A DNA stretch of 64,000 nt from positions 143,501 through 207,500 of the forward strand of contig NZ_CP060244.1 of NCBI RefSeq assembly GCF_014672835.1, in the 5' to 3' direction. Numbering within the stretch: position 1 is the stretch's first letter; every line of letters begins with the position of its first letter. The notes under the pieces were generated by a model, which was given only the letters and a program-made list of their open reading frames with translations, did no database searches and was not told the DNA's origin. This stretch comes from Entomobacter blattae (GTDB lineage: Bacteria > Pseudomonadota > Alphaproteobacteria > Acetobacterales > Acetobacteraceae). Positions 19,334-29,135 of this stretch are shown piece by piece. A program made the translations under genes and the position numbers.

Positions 19334-19648
19334 ATGTTTGCTGTTATCCGCACCGGGGGAAAACAATATCGTATTTCTCCTAACGATGTTATTAAAATTG
19401 AGAAACTTCCTGGCGAATCTGGTTCTACCATTACTTTTGACGAAGTTTTGGCTGTTGGGGGAGAAAGCAATATGAAAGTTGGGGCTCCCCTGGTTAATGG
19501 AGCTACAGTTTCAGGCACAATTATCGCCCAAGATCGTCTTGATACAGTTATTATTTTCAAAAAACGCCGCAGGCAGAATAGCCGCCGTAAAAATGGCCAT
19601 CGTCAACCTATTACCGTAGTGCGGATCACAAATATTAACGCAGCCTAA
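19334..19648 (+). CDS. rplU: 50S ribosomal protein L21
   Basis: This 104-residue protein begins [20 protein letters not shown] and ends with the basic [17 protein letters not shown] region that binds 23S rRNA, the complete L21 pattern. The ATG is preceded by GGAAAGAGAG. It is the first gene of the conserved rplU-rpmA-obgE-proB block; rpmA follows after 56 bp. L21 and L27 form part of the large subunit near the peptidyl-transferase and L20 region. Nothing unusual is seen. Confidence 0.97.
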   Translation: MFAVIRTGGKQYRISPNDVIKIEKLPGESGSTITFDEVLAVGGESNMKVGAPLVNGATVSGTIIAQDRLDTVIIFKKRRRQNSRRKNGHRQPITVVRITNINAA

Positions 19649-19704
19649 AAACAGGCTGCCCACAGCAGGGCTTAGTCCCTGTTTGAGAAATAAGGAGCAT
19701 ATAC

Positions 19705-19974
19705 ATGGCACATAAAAAAGCTGGCGGGTCATCCCGCAATGGGCGCGATACAGAAGGCCGTCGCCTTGGCGTTAAGAAGTTTGGTGGGGAAAAGGTTATT
19801 GCCGGCAATATCATTATTCGCCAACGAGGGACAAAATGGAAACCTGGCCACAATGTTGGGTTAGGACGTGACCATACCATTTACGCCTTAGTTGATGGCA
19901 ATGTCAGTTTTGAAACCCATAAGGAAGGGCGTGTGCATGTTTCTGTAACCCCCTTCGCTGCTGCTGCCGAGTAA
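19705..19974 (+). CDS. rpmA: 50S ribosomal protein L27
   Basis: This 89-residue protein has the standard L27 N-terminus [20 protein letters not shown], whose flexible tail reaches the peptidyl-transferase centre, and the core [15 protein letters not shown]. There is no extra N-terminal cleavable extension as seen in Firmicutes. TAAGGAG lies upstream of the ATG. It is co-transcribed with rplU, and an intrinsic terminator follows before obgE, so ribosomal-protein expression can be uncoupled from obgE-proB. Confidence 0.97.
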   Translation: MAHKKAGGSSRNGRDTEGRRLGVKKFGGEKVIAGNIIIRQRGTKWKPGHNVGLGRDHTIYALVDGNVSFETHKEGRVHVSVTPFAAAAE

Positions 19975-20065
19975 AAGTTCACACTTGGTTTAAACTTGGC
20001 ATTATTGCCGTTTCTCTCAAACTCAAAAAAAGTTAGTTTTTGAAACTTGAGAGAGCCATTGATAT

Positions 20066-20104
20066 TAAGGCCAATCCTTATATTCTAGGGTTGGCCTTTT
20101 TGTT
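20066..20104 (+). terminator. Rho-independent terminator after rpmA
   Basis: Inverted repeat AAGGCCAA ... TTGGCCTT with a short AT-rich loop, followed by a T run, between rpmA and obgE. Confidence 0.75.
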
Positions 20105-20113
20105 CTCCTTTAG

Positions 20114-21121
<1,008 letters not shown>

Positions 21122-21281
21122 TCAGATAACCCTTTCGTATTTTATTCTTGCCCTTTTACCCTTTTGGGTATTTTTACAAAATCGTCCACTGTCCTTCAAG
21201 GGCCTCTCTTCACAGTCTTTCTTATAGTCCTTTCCTTACCTTGATGTTCCCATTGTTTTTTCTTAAAATCGTGAGTTCCTT

Positions 21282-22409
21282 ATGACGGCTCCCCTTTCCC
21301 TTTCTCATGCCAAAAAAATTGTGATCAAGGTTGGCAGCGCACTCGTTGTGAACACGCAAACAGGCCGCCTCCAAAAGGAATGGATGCAATCTCTGGCTGA
21401 AGACATCGCTCTTCTTTCCCGTAGGGGGGTACATATCATCCTGGTCTCATCGGGCGCCATTGCCTTAGCCCGAACACAGCTTAATCTAAAAAATGGCCCA
21501 CTAAGGCTAGATGAAAAACAGGCCGCTGCCTCTATTGGGCAGATTGGCTTAGCCCAAGGGTGGAGCAAGGCGCTCGCCCCCTTTAACCTTACTGCTGGCC
21601 AACTCCTGCTAACGCTTGAAGATACAGAGGCCAGAAACCGCTACCTCAATGCCCGTAATACTCTCAACATGCTCCATAAATTAGGGTGTGTACCCATTAT
21701 TAACGAAAACGACGCCACAGCGACCACTGAAATCCGATTTGGCGATAACGATCGACTGGCGGCCAAGGTTGCTGTTATGACCGATGCAGACCAGCTTATT
21801 ATCCTTTCCGACATTGATGGACTCTACACAGCAAACCCCGATAAGGACCCGTCTGCCCAACATATTCCTCTTATTCCTACCATTACAGAGGATATAGAAG
21901 CCATGGCTGGTGAACCCACCAATATTTTCTCCTCTGGTGGCATGAAAACCAAAATTATTGCTGCAAAAATAGCCACCCATGCAGGCTGTGCTGTAGCCAT
22001 TGCCAAAGGCACCCTTATGCGTCCCTTACACCATCTTATTGAGGGTAATGGTCGCTGCAGCTGGTTCCTGCCTCAACAAGATAGGATCTCAGCGCGTAAA
22101 AACTGGATTGCCAGCAGCCTTAAAAGCAATGGAGAATTGGTCATTGACCAAGGGGCTGTTCAAGCCCTTCTTGCAGGGCATTCTCTACTGCCCGCTGGTA
22201 TTGTCTCCATGAACGGTTATTTCTCACAAGGCGACCTTGTTGTTGTTAAAGACTCGCATAACCGCCTTATAGCCAAAGGTCTCATCTCCTATGATGCTGA
22301 TGATGCTCAAAAAATAATGGGCCATCATACCCATGAGATAGAACAGCTTTTAGGATGGCTAGGGCGAGAAGAAATGATCCATAGAGATAACCTTGTGCTC
22401 CTCTGCTAG
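21282..22409 (+). CDS. proB: Glutamate 5-kinase
   Basis: This 375-residue cytosolic enzyme phosphorylates glutamate in the first step of proline synthesis. The amino-acid-kinase domain shows IVIKVGSALVV near the start, VSSGAIALA, NENDATAT and the SSGGMKTKI motif. A PUA domain follows from about residue 280 (GELVIDQGAVQALLAGHSLL, GDLVVV). proA is not adjacent, so the second step is encoded elsewhere. Synteny downstream of obgE is typical for alphaproteobacteria. Confidence 0.96.
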   Translation: MTAPLSLSHAKKIVIKVGSALVVNTQTGRLQKEWMQSLAEDIALLSRRGVHIILVSSGAIALARTQLNLKNGPLRLDEKQAAASIGQIGLAQGWSKALAPFNLTAGQLLLTLEDTEARNRYLNARNTLNMLHKLGCVPIINENDATATTEIRFGDNDRLAAKVAVMTDADQLIILSDIDGLYTANPDKDPSAQHIPLIPTITEDIEAMAGEPTNIFSSGGMKTKIIAAKIATHAGCAVAIAKGTLMRPLHHLIEGNGRCSWFLPQQDRISARKNWIASSLKSNGELVIDQGAVQALLAGHSLLPAGIVSMNGYFSQGDLVVVKDSHNRLIAKGLISYDADDAQKIMGHHTHEIEQLLGWLGREEMIHRDNLVLLC

Positions 22410-22465
22410 GGCAGGCTCTTCTAAAACCTTATTTTCAGAAGAACTGATTTTCCGTAGAAAGAATT

Positions 22466-23497
22466 TTATGAAGAAGGCGGCCAGCGCAAACCGGGTTCCC
22501 TACGTTCCTGTCTGGCATGATCTCTCTTGTGAGAGGCATCCCCAAAACCTGGCTCCCGACCTCTTGGGGGGGAGAATATGGCATCTTTTTCGTCCCTTTG
22601 TTCCTCACCTTGGAAAGGATTGGGGGAAAGCTGTGGTTCAACCCGTTGAGATACCGATGAAGAACCCCCATCTGGAAAAGAATGCCCCGTACTTTTCCAT
22701 GCAAAATATCCCTCCCGCTTTGGAGATTGATTGGCCCCACCCCTTCCCGGAGACCTTAAAGGTACCTCCTGAGGAAGATGATCCCTCTCCCTAAAAGAAG
22801 ACATTCTGGCTTTACCCTCTAGAGTTTCCTCGGCACGACCGAGGACATAAAATTTTTCCTCAGAATGGGCTTTATGGGGAAAAGAAGTGGATGACGGTAT
22901 CTCCCTATAACCTGACTTATAAATGCTCTCCTTTGAATAGGAGGCCTCTTCCTTAGATCTTTGTCTGGTTGCATTTTTATCTTCCGACCATAGAGGATTT
23001 TTCTGCGACGAGGCTCTGTCAGGCACGACGGAACGTCCTTCTTCAGAGGCTGTATAGGGAGAACGCGGCTGATAAGCATCGGTGCTGTTAAGCACAGAGG
23101 GCGTTAAACCATTTTCAGCCTGAGGCGTAAAAATCTCTTCACGCTGAAGGGGAGAATGGCCTTGGGGATTGGACTGCGGGTCGGGGTTCTTGGGGCTGCC
23201 TTCCTGCGATTGGTAGGAAGTCCTCGTAAGAGGCTGTGGGTCAAAAATTTCCTCATCAGAGACTATCCTCCTTAATGAGGGAGTTGCCCCTTCTGTGCCT
23301 CGCTGAGGTAGGCGGGAAGCGATCACCCGCAAAGCAGTCTGAACATCTTCAAGCTGGGCTTCGATATAATGCAAGCGGGATTTTAAGCCAAAAACGGCAA
23401 ATGGCATTAATAATACGGCGCATAATAAAAGGCTTACCCCTCCTATAAGGCTGACTTGCGCCCAATAAGGTAACCAAGCTGGAAAAAAAGCCTGCAT
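22466..23497 (-). CDS. membrane-anchored protein of unknown function with disordered tail
   Basis: This 343-residue frame has one N-terminal transmembrane segment (about residues 14-36, VSLIGGVSLLLCAVLLMPFA) followed by a short helical stretch with coiled-coil character (LHYIEAQLEDVQTALRVIASR). The remaining 270 residues are charged and Ser/Pro/Glu/Arg-rich and look disordered. No family is recognised. It is upstream of proB on the opposite strand and downstream of gapR in the same direction. The N-terminal topology supports a real gene. The C-terminal half is less certain because an overlapping plus-strand frame (22393-22794) is also open. Confidence 0.55.
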   Translation of the reverse strand: MQAFFPAWLPYWAQVSLIGGVSLLLCAVLLMPFAVFGLKSRLHYIEAQLEDVQTALRVIASRLPQRGTEGATPSLRRIVSDEEIFDPQPLTRTSYQSQEGSPKNPDPQSNPQGHSPLQREEIFTPQAENGLTPSVLNSTDAYQPRSPYTASEEGRSVVPDRASSQKNPLWSEDKNATRQRSKEEASYSKESIYKSGYREIPSSTSFPHKAHSEEKFYVLGRAEETLEGKARMSSFRERDHLPQEVPLRSPGRGGANQSPKREGYFAWKSTGHSFPDGGSSSVSQRVEPQLSPNPFQGEEQRDEKDAIFSPPRGREPGFGDASHKRDHARQERREPGLRWPPSS

Positions 23498-23640
23498 TCA
23501 ACCCCCCACTCATACCCTGTTTTGCCCATTTTTTGCATTTCCATAGACCAATTTTCTCTCTGCCTTCACAAGGGAGAAAATTTTTCAGAAATTTATTATT
23601 CAGGATCCCCTGCCCATAAGCACCTGCTCCCTTCTCTTCA

Positions 23641-23913
23641 CTACATTCCTAAGGCCCTGCGGTAGATATCCAAAAGCGTTTCTTGTTCTTCCACCTCGGC
23701 AGGCTCTTGTTTACGAATTTTTAAAATCGTGCGAAGAACCTTTACGTCAAAACCAGCAGACTTAGCCTCGATAAAAATATCCTTGATATCACCACTTAAG
23801 GCCTTGCGCTCTTCTTCCAAGCGCTCAACCCGTTCTATAATGGAGCGTAACCTATCGGCAGCTATACCACCAACATCACTTTTTTTCTCCATTGTAAAAC
23901 TTTCAGAATCCAT
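23641..23913 (-). CDS. gapR: GapR family DNA-binding protein (DUF2312)
   Basis: This 90-residue all-helical protein contains the DUF2312 signature: ADRLRSIIERVERLEEERKA, IFIEAKSAGFDVKVLRTILK, and a C-terminal LLDIYRRALGM. GapR proteins in alphaproteobacteria bind overtwisted AT-rich DNA ahead of replication and transcription forks. GAGGAAAAAG precedes the ATG. It is transcribed alone. Confidence 0.92.
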   Translation of the reverse strand: MDSESFTMEKKSDVGGIAADRLRSIIERVERLEEERKALSGDIKDIFIEAKSAGFDVKVLRTILKIRKQEPAEVEEQETLLDIYRRALGM

Positions 23914-24272
23914 AATCTTTTTCCTCTTTTTATTGAGAATACCCCCATAATAACCTCATAGGGCGTAATCCATCTATAAAACCAAACCTAGAACCCTCAC
24001 TCGAATCTTCAGGGAAGAAGGGCTCCCTCGTCTGTACCACTCATCGCTTAGCGTGGCACTATCTCTCTACGGCGCTATGGTCAATACCAAAGTGCCATAT
24101 TCAAGAAAGTTAATCCTTCGTTACATCACCCTTCAAAAAGACTCTTTATCATGCTATAGGGTGAAAAAGGATATATTATTTGGTTGTCTATTCTCTATAT
24201 TCTATCTTTTTAGACAATAATGGCAAAATTTATATTAAAAATTCCCTTTTTTATGAGCCTGGAGTTTTCCTA
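23914..24272. other. Intergenic region between gapR and zwf
   Basis: No gene is visible. It must hold the divergent promoters of gapR and zwf. The half next to zwf is AT-rich; I found no clear operator. Confidence 0.5.
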
Positions 24273-25757
24273 ATGTCTCCCATTTCATCAACCTCCCAGG
24301 TTGAACCCTTTGACTATGTCATCTTCGGTGCCACTGGCGATCTGACCATGCGCAAGCTTATTCCTGCCATTTATCACCGTTTCCGTGAAGGGCAGATCCC
24401 CGATAACTTTCGCTTTATCGGCACAGCCCGCTCCCAGCTCACCCATGAAGAATACCGTGAACGGGCTAGCAAGGCCTTAAGTGACTTTGTGAACCGCACC
24501 TATTACGATGCCAAGGTGGCAGCCAAATTTATTGAACATATTTTTTACGCCAGCCTCAATGGCGCTGAGGAAAGCGGCAGCTGGCAAAACCTGCTGGACC
24601 TTTTTACCCCAAAGGATGCCGAAAAGGTTCGCGTTTTCTACCTCGCAACCTCTCCCAACCTGTTTGGGCAGATCTGTGCTAACCTTTCCAAGTATAAGCT
24701 GGTTACAGACAACACCCGCGTTGTTTTAGAAAAACCCATTGGGTATGATCTACAAACCGCCAATGAGATTAACGAAAGTGTAGGGAAATACTTTAAGGAA
24801 GATGCGATTTTCCGTATCGATCATTACCTGGGCAAGGAAACAGTACAGGACCTTTTGGGGCTTCGGTTTGCAAACCCCTTTATGGAGAATGTCTGGTCTG
24901 CTGAAAATATTGATTATATCCAGATTACTGCTGCTGAAACAGTTGGGGTAGAAGGCCGAGGCCCTTATTACGACAAATCTGGTGCCATGCGTGATATGAT
25001 TCAAAACCACCTATTGCAGGTTATGTGCATGGTGGCCATGGAAAAGCCAGCCTCTTTAAATGCCAACGACCTGAGAAATGAAAAACTGAAGATCCTGAAT
25101 GCCCTTGTCCCTATAACCGGGCAAAAGGTTGCTGAAAATACCGTACGTGCTCAATATCAGAGGGGTTTTCTTGAAGAAACTACGGCACGAAGCTACCTTG
25201 AAGATCTGGGGGAAAACCAAACCAGCCAAACTGAAACCTACGTTACCGTAAAAGCTGAAATTGATACACCCCGCTGGAAAGGAGTACCTTTTTACATTCG
25301 AACAGGAAAAAGGCTCCATAAAAAGGTTAGTGAAATTGTTATCCAGTTTAAAGAATCCTCCACCACCTTGTTTCCTTCCAAACCCGGGCCAGATCGGCTG
25401 ATTATTCGCCTACAACCCAACGAAGGACTCACCCTTTCCATTATGGCCAAGGACCCCACCTCTGATGAAGTAGCCCTGCGCAGGGCTAATCTGGATGTCT
25501 CCTTTACCCAGGAATTCAACATCCGCTATCCAGATGCCTACGAGCGCCTTATGCTGGATGCTGTACGGGGCAATCCTATCTTGTTTATCAGAAGGGATGA
25601 GGTAGAAGCCGCATGGAAATGGGTTGAGCCTATTCTTGATGGATGGAGCAAAAACATTACGCCGCTTGCTGTCTATTCTGCAGGCTCTTGGGGGCCAGAA
25701 GAAGCCAAAATCATGTTAGCAAAAAATGGCCATATCTGGCATGAGGACATGCGTTAG
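24273..25757 (+). CDS. zwf: Glucose-6-phosphate 1-dehydrogenase
   Basis: This 494-residue enzyme oxidises glucose 6-phosphate to 6-phosphogluconolactone with NAD(P)+, feeding the pentose-phosphate and Entner-Doudoroff routes that dominate sugar use in acetic acid bacteria. It has the nucleotide-binding GATGDLTMRKLIP near residue 19, the catalytic RIDHYLGKE motif with its His-Asp pair, and a full-length C-terminal beta domain. I use ATG at 24273, which has GGAG 8 nt upstream; a longer frame from 24180 would add 31 unsupported residues. Confidence 0.96.
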   Translation: MSPISSTSQVEPFDYVIFGATGDLTMRKLIPAIYHRFREGQIPDNFRFIGTARSQLTHEEYRERASKALSDFVNRTYYDAKVAAKFIEHIFYASLNGAEESGSWQNLLDLFTPKDAEKVRVFYLATSPNLFGQICANLSKYKLVTDNTRVVLEKPIGYDLQTANEINESVGKYFKEDAIFRIDHYLGKETVQDLLGLRFANPFMENVWSAENIDYIQITAAETVGVEGRGPYYDKSGAMRDMIQNHLLQVMCMVAMEKPASLNANDLRNEKLKILNALVPITGQKVAENTVRAQYQRGFLEETTARSYLEDLGENQTSQTETYVTVKAEIDTPRWKGVPFYIRTGKRLHKKVSEIVIQFKESSTTLFPSKPGPDRLIIRLQPNEGLTLSIMAKDPTSDEVALRRANLDVSFTQEFNIRYPDAYERLMLDAVRGNPILFIRRDEVEAAWKWVEPILDGWSKNITPLAVYSAGSWGPEEAKIMLAKNGHIWHEDMR

Positions 25758-25759
25758 CC

Positions 25760-26182
25760 TTGTCTTCTCCTGTTAAACGCTCCTTTTCGCTTAAGCGCCG
25801 TATTATAAGAAGGGTTCTCGTAACCCTTCCTATACCGCTTCTTATTATAGCCTTACAATATACTGGCACTCTTGATCGGTTAGCCGATCGGGTCTCGACC
25901 ACTCACATGAACTGGCTTGATAATTTCCAGATTGGGGAACATATTCGTAATGTGATCGTTGAGAAAGGGCTTACCCAATCAAAACGGGAATGTCTTCTGC
26001 TTTCTTTCAACGGAAATGATCCGTCAGAAGCAACACGGGTTAAAATTATAGAAAAAAATTCACCCACATGTGGTGGCCAGCCCAATACACCGTTGCATTT
26101 CTTTACCGTAAAAATAGACAAACTCCATAAGACTCTTATGACAGATCAAGGCAACCCTGGGGTCTTTCGACCCTTGGAATAA
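25760..26182 (+). CDS. small membrane-anchored protein, unknown function
   Basis: This is a 140-residue frame starting at TTG two bases after the zwf stop. A basic N-terminus (KRSFSLKRRIIRR) precedes one hydrophobic segment (VLVTLPIPLLIIALQYTG). The remainder is soluble with two Cys, presumably periplasmic. No domain is recognised. Close packing behind zwf suggests co-transcription. The start is uncertain because no strong ribosome site is seen. Confidence 0.6.
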   Translation: MSSPVKRSFSLKRRIIRRVLVTLPIPLLIIALQYTGTLDRLADRVSTTHMNWLDNFQIGEHIRNVIVEKGLTQSKRECLLLSFNGNDPSEATRVKIIEKNSPTCGGQPNTPLHFFTVKIDKLHKTLMTDQGNPGVFRPLE

Positions 26183-26356
26183 CCATTCCAGACCTGATAA
26201 TCTAAAATAACCTTAAAGATATCTTTTGACGCCCTTCATAGAAGATAATATTCTACACGAATAATATCTTACACTGTAAATTTACCGAGAGATGATTTTT
26301 CAAATATCTCTTCTTTGTAGCGTCCATCCAAATCCCATTTATAAAAGCAATGGTTA

Positions 26357-27046
26357 ATGATGCCCGCCAGTAAAGAGCCTCCCGCCCAAGCGGGTAACCA
26401 CCCCACAAGAGAGGACCCCTCACCCCCCTTATCGGATGAGGAATGGGCCCCTAGGCGTAATTTTCTTACCCTGTTAACCTGTGCATCAGCCCTTACGGGA
26501 GCTGCAGCCCTGAGCTGGCCTTTTTTAAAAAGCCTTTCTCCTGCTGAAACGGTCGAGAGTGAGACCTTAGATGTTGACCTTTCCACCCTTCGAGAAACCG
26601 AATCAAAAACTGTTATTTGGACAGGAAAGCCTGTTTTTATTGTCAAACGTAGCCCGGCAGACTTAGCCACCCTTCAATTGTCATCTCATATCGCCAAACT
26701 TCGGGACCCAGATAGCCTAAAAAACCAGCAACCCAGTTATGCCCGTAACTGGCATCGCTCCCTACGGCCAGAAATTGGCGTTATGGTGGGAATCTGTACA
26801 CATCTAGGCTGCATTCCCTCTTTTCAACCCTCTACACCTACAGGGCAGGATAAAATGGAAAATGCCCAATATCATTGCGCCTGTCACGGCTCTTTTTATG
26901 ATAGTGCTGGCCGTGTCTTTAAAGATGTACCCGCCCCTTTAAACTTACCTATTCCCCCCCATCATTTCCTTAAACCTCACCTTTTACGCCTAGGTGCAAA
27001 CCCCCCTGGACAGGATTTTGACTTCAACACCATCGAACAATTATAA
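26357..27046 (+). CDS. petA: Rieske iron-sulfur protein, ubiquinol-cytochrome c reductase subunit
   Basis: This 229-residue protein carries a Tat-like anchor (APRRNFLTLL then a hydrophobic segment to about residue 56). It also has the two cluster-binding boxes of a Rieske protein, CTHLGC at 147-152 and CACHGS at 174-179. Cys147, His149, Cys174 and His177 are the 2Fe-2S ligands; Cys152 and Cys176 form the disulfide. The N-terminus carries about 30 extra Pro/Glu-rich residues. Cytochrome b and c1 genes (petB, petC), which normally follow, are absent; the next gene is a convergent esterase. Confidence 0.9.
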   Translation: MMPASKEPPAQAGNHPTREDPSPPLSDEEWAPRRNFLTLLTCASALTGAAALSWPFLKSLSPAETVESETLDVDLSTLRETESKTVIWTGKPVFIVKRSPADLATLQLSSHIAKLRDPDSLKNQQPSYARNWHRSLRPEIGVMVGICTHLGCIPSFQPSTPTGQDKMENAQYHCACHGSFYDSAGRVFKDVPAPLNLPIPPHHFLKPHLLRLGANPPGQDFDFNTIEQL

Positions 27047-27079
27047 AATTGTTTATGCGTACCTCTCTTTCCTCCATAT

Positions 27080-28135
27080 TTACGGATGATCTGCTGCTTC
27101 CAAAAGGTTTCTTACTGTTTGACCAGCATAAGAGAGGGCCTTTTTGGCTTTCGGCATGAAGACATAAAAATTCAGAAAACCATGGATTGTTCCCCCATAG
27201 CAGCGATACCAGACTTTAACACCCGCTTTATGCAGAGCAGCGGCATAATAGCGCCCTTCATCATAAAGCGGATCAAACTGAGCCGTAATGATAATAGCCG
27301 GAGCCAAGCCAGAAAAATCTGTGTGCAGTAAAGGAGCAAAATCAACGTTCTCAAAGCAGCTTTCCTCTGTGAGATACATCTTGCCATACCACTCCATTAA
27401 CCGTTTGGTGAGCATATAATTTTCTGCATATTGAAAGCGCGAGGGAAGTGCATATGCTCCCGAAAGGGTTGGGTAAAATAAAAGCTGCCCCGCAAGCTGG
27501 TCGCTCTTCGCATGGCGGGCTTTAAAGGCAATAACGGCTGCCAAGTTAGCCCCTGCACTATCGCCAGCCACAACAACCTTTTGGTTTGGAAAACGCTGCT
27601 GGAGTACGTGGCACAACCATACCCACACCTGTTCTGCATCTTCTACAGCGGCCGGAAAGGGATGCTCTGGAGCAAGCCTATAGTCAACAGATAACACAGC
27701 AGCATGACTGCTCAGGGCCAGACGGCAACAAATCCCATGGTAGGCATTCAATCCCCCATGGACAAACCCACCCCCATGAAAAAAAAGAATAACCCCTCTA
27801 ACTTTCCCATAGGGGATATATAACCGTGCCGGTCGTTTATCAACAGCACCAGCAACATGTAAAGAAACCACGCGCCGTATCTGCATTTGTGAGAATTTTT
27901 GTGGAAAACTTGGGGTATCCATAACTTTGCGCAAGGCTAATAAATCCACCCCATATTGAAACCTAGCCTGGCTGTTACGCGCTCCTTTTCCAGATGACTT
28001 TGATGGCTTTAAAGCGAAAACGCCCGTAATTTTCCTAAAAAATCTGAAGGCGATTGTTAAGTTTTTTCTTATCCTGACCGAGGTCTTTAAAGCCAATAAA
28101 AGCAGACGAGTTCTGAAATCGGGTTTGGCATACAT
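27080..28135 (-). CDS. alpha/beta hydrolase esterase, hormone-sensitive-lipase family
   Basis: This 351-residue esterase has the HGGGF oxyanion motif at about 120-124, the nucleophile elbow GDSAGAN with Ser193, an acidic residue in FDPLYDEG and a catalytic His in IHGF near residue 320. It should hydrolyse short acyl esters. The N-terminus is rich in basic residues ([19 protein letters not shown]), possibly a membrane-associating helix. I chose ATG at 28135 with GGAAAGCCGGAT upstream; an upstream ATG at 28174 lacks a well-placed site. It is convergent with petA, and its 5' end overlaps the YchF relic. Confidence 0.88.
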   Translation of the reverse strand: MYAKPDFRTRLLLLALKTSVRIRKNLTIAFRFFRKITGVFALKPSKSSGKGARNSQARFQYGVDLLALRKVMDTPSFPQKFSQMQIRRVVSLHVAGAVDKRPARLYIPYGKVRGVILFFHGGGFVHGGLNAYHGICCRLALSSHAAVLSVDYRLAPEHPFPAAVEDAEQVWVWLCHVLQQRFPNQKVVVAGDSAGANLAAVIAFKARHAKSDQLAGQLLFYPTLSGAYALPSRFQYAENYMLTKRLMEWYGKMYLTEESCFENVDFAPLLHTDFSGLAPAIIITAQFDPLYDEGRYYAAALHKAGVKVWYRCYGGTIHGFLNFYVFMPKAKKALSYAGQTVRNLLEAADHP

Positions 28136-28425
28136 ATCCGGCTTTCCCTTTATAAGTCTGGCTAAAGTGATCATCCTTGGTCAAGTCAGTAGCGCAGCGA
28201 TCCAAAAAACTAAAAAAATCATAGGAGACCTGACTTTGGGCCTCGCGGTCATTTCCTTTAGCTTTTTTCTGTAAAGCTGGCAGGCGTTTTTCTAAACTGT
28301 CAAGATCGGCCAGCATCAATTCTGTCTCAATGGTTTCTGCATCTCTTACAGGATCAACAGAACCTTCCACATGGGTAATATCACCATCCTCAAAGCAGCG
28401 CAAAACAATGACTTCATTCCTACAA
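28035..28425 (-). pseudogene. ychF relic (internal fragment of an OLA1/YchF GTPase)
   Basis: The minus strand encodes [20 protein letters not shown], then [20 protein letters not shown] followed by [20 protein letters not shown]. This matches the segment of YchF that follows the G3/G4 region (VRCFxxxxITHVxGxVDPxxDxExIExELxLADLxxLExR). No P-loop precedes it and the recognisable homology ends near 28230; the rest to 28035 is not family-like. It overlaps the first 100 bp of the esterase. I interpret it as debris from a partial duplication or deletion. Confidence 0.65.
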
Positions 28426-28499
28426 GAGAGAGAAAGTATATTTTGTTTATTCTGGCATTTTCTGCTTGACGATCCTTCCCAGTTGATTATTTTACACCA

Positions 28500-28894
28500 A
28501 CCAGATAGCCAGACGGCCGCCCTTTTGCCTTGTAAGTAAAGGGGAGGAAAGTCCGGGCTCCACAGAAAAACGGTGCCGGTTAACGGCCGGCAAGGGCAAC
28601 CTTAGGGAAAGTGCCACAGAAAACAAACCGCCCAGCTTTAAGCCAAGGTTTAACACTGGGTAAGGGTGAAACGGGGTGGTAAAAGCACACCGCATATATG
28701 GTAACATATATGGCAGGGCAAACCCCACCGGGAGCAAAACCAAATAGGAATGGCTGTATTTTTACAGGTTATATACGGTTTTTCTGCCGTACCATTCGGG
28801 TTGGTTGCTTGAGGTAGGCTGCAAGGTCTATCCCAGATGAATGGCCGTCCTAAACTCTAGTTTTAGACAGAACCCGGCTTATCGGCTATCTGGT
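28500..28894 (+). ncRNA. rnpB: RNase P RNA (class A)
   Basis: The catalytic RNA of RNase P, about 395 nt. The ends pair as P1 (ACCAGATAGCC at the 5' end with GGCTATCTGGT at the 3' end). The conserved core is visible: GAGGAAAGTCCGGGCTCC near 28550, the AGGGTGAAACGG region near 28663, GAGGTAGGC near 28810, and the 3' ACCCGGCTTA near 28872. It matures tRNA 5' ends. It lies directly upstream of the division cluster. Confidence 0.93.
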
Positions 28895-29135
28895 ATAATA
28901 AAATCTTCTAAAAACAATAAGATAAACGCATTTTATACTCTTTAGGCCTTGTGATTTTCCCTAAATTCCATCTTTATTATGAAAGAATATTTAACAATAG
29001 GTCTTTTTTTATAAAGAATTAATCCTTTTTGTGAAAATTGAGGAATTTTGTAAAAAAAACAATAAATTAGCACCAATAAAATTGTTTTATTTTTTTTTAA
29101 GCCCTATAATGCAACTAATGTAAGGTTTGCATATC

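Noticed and set aside
22393..22794. Plus-strand 133-codon frame overlapping the gapR-proximal membrane protein gene
   Set aside because: No domain or good start is visible, and the opposite strand has a credible membrane anchor and a longer frame. It is kept as an uncertainty in that entry.
24180..24272. Longer zwf start adding 31 residues
   Set aside because: The extension has no homology or ribosome site, whereas ATG 24273 has GGAG at proper distance.
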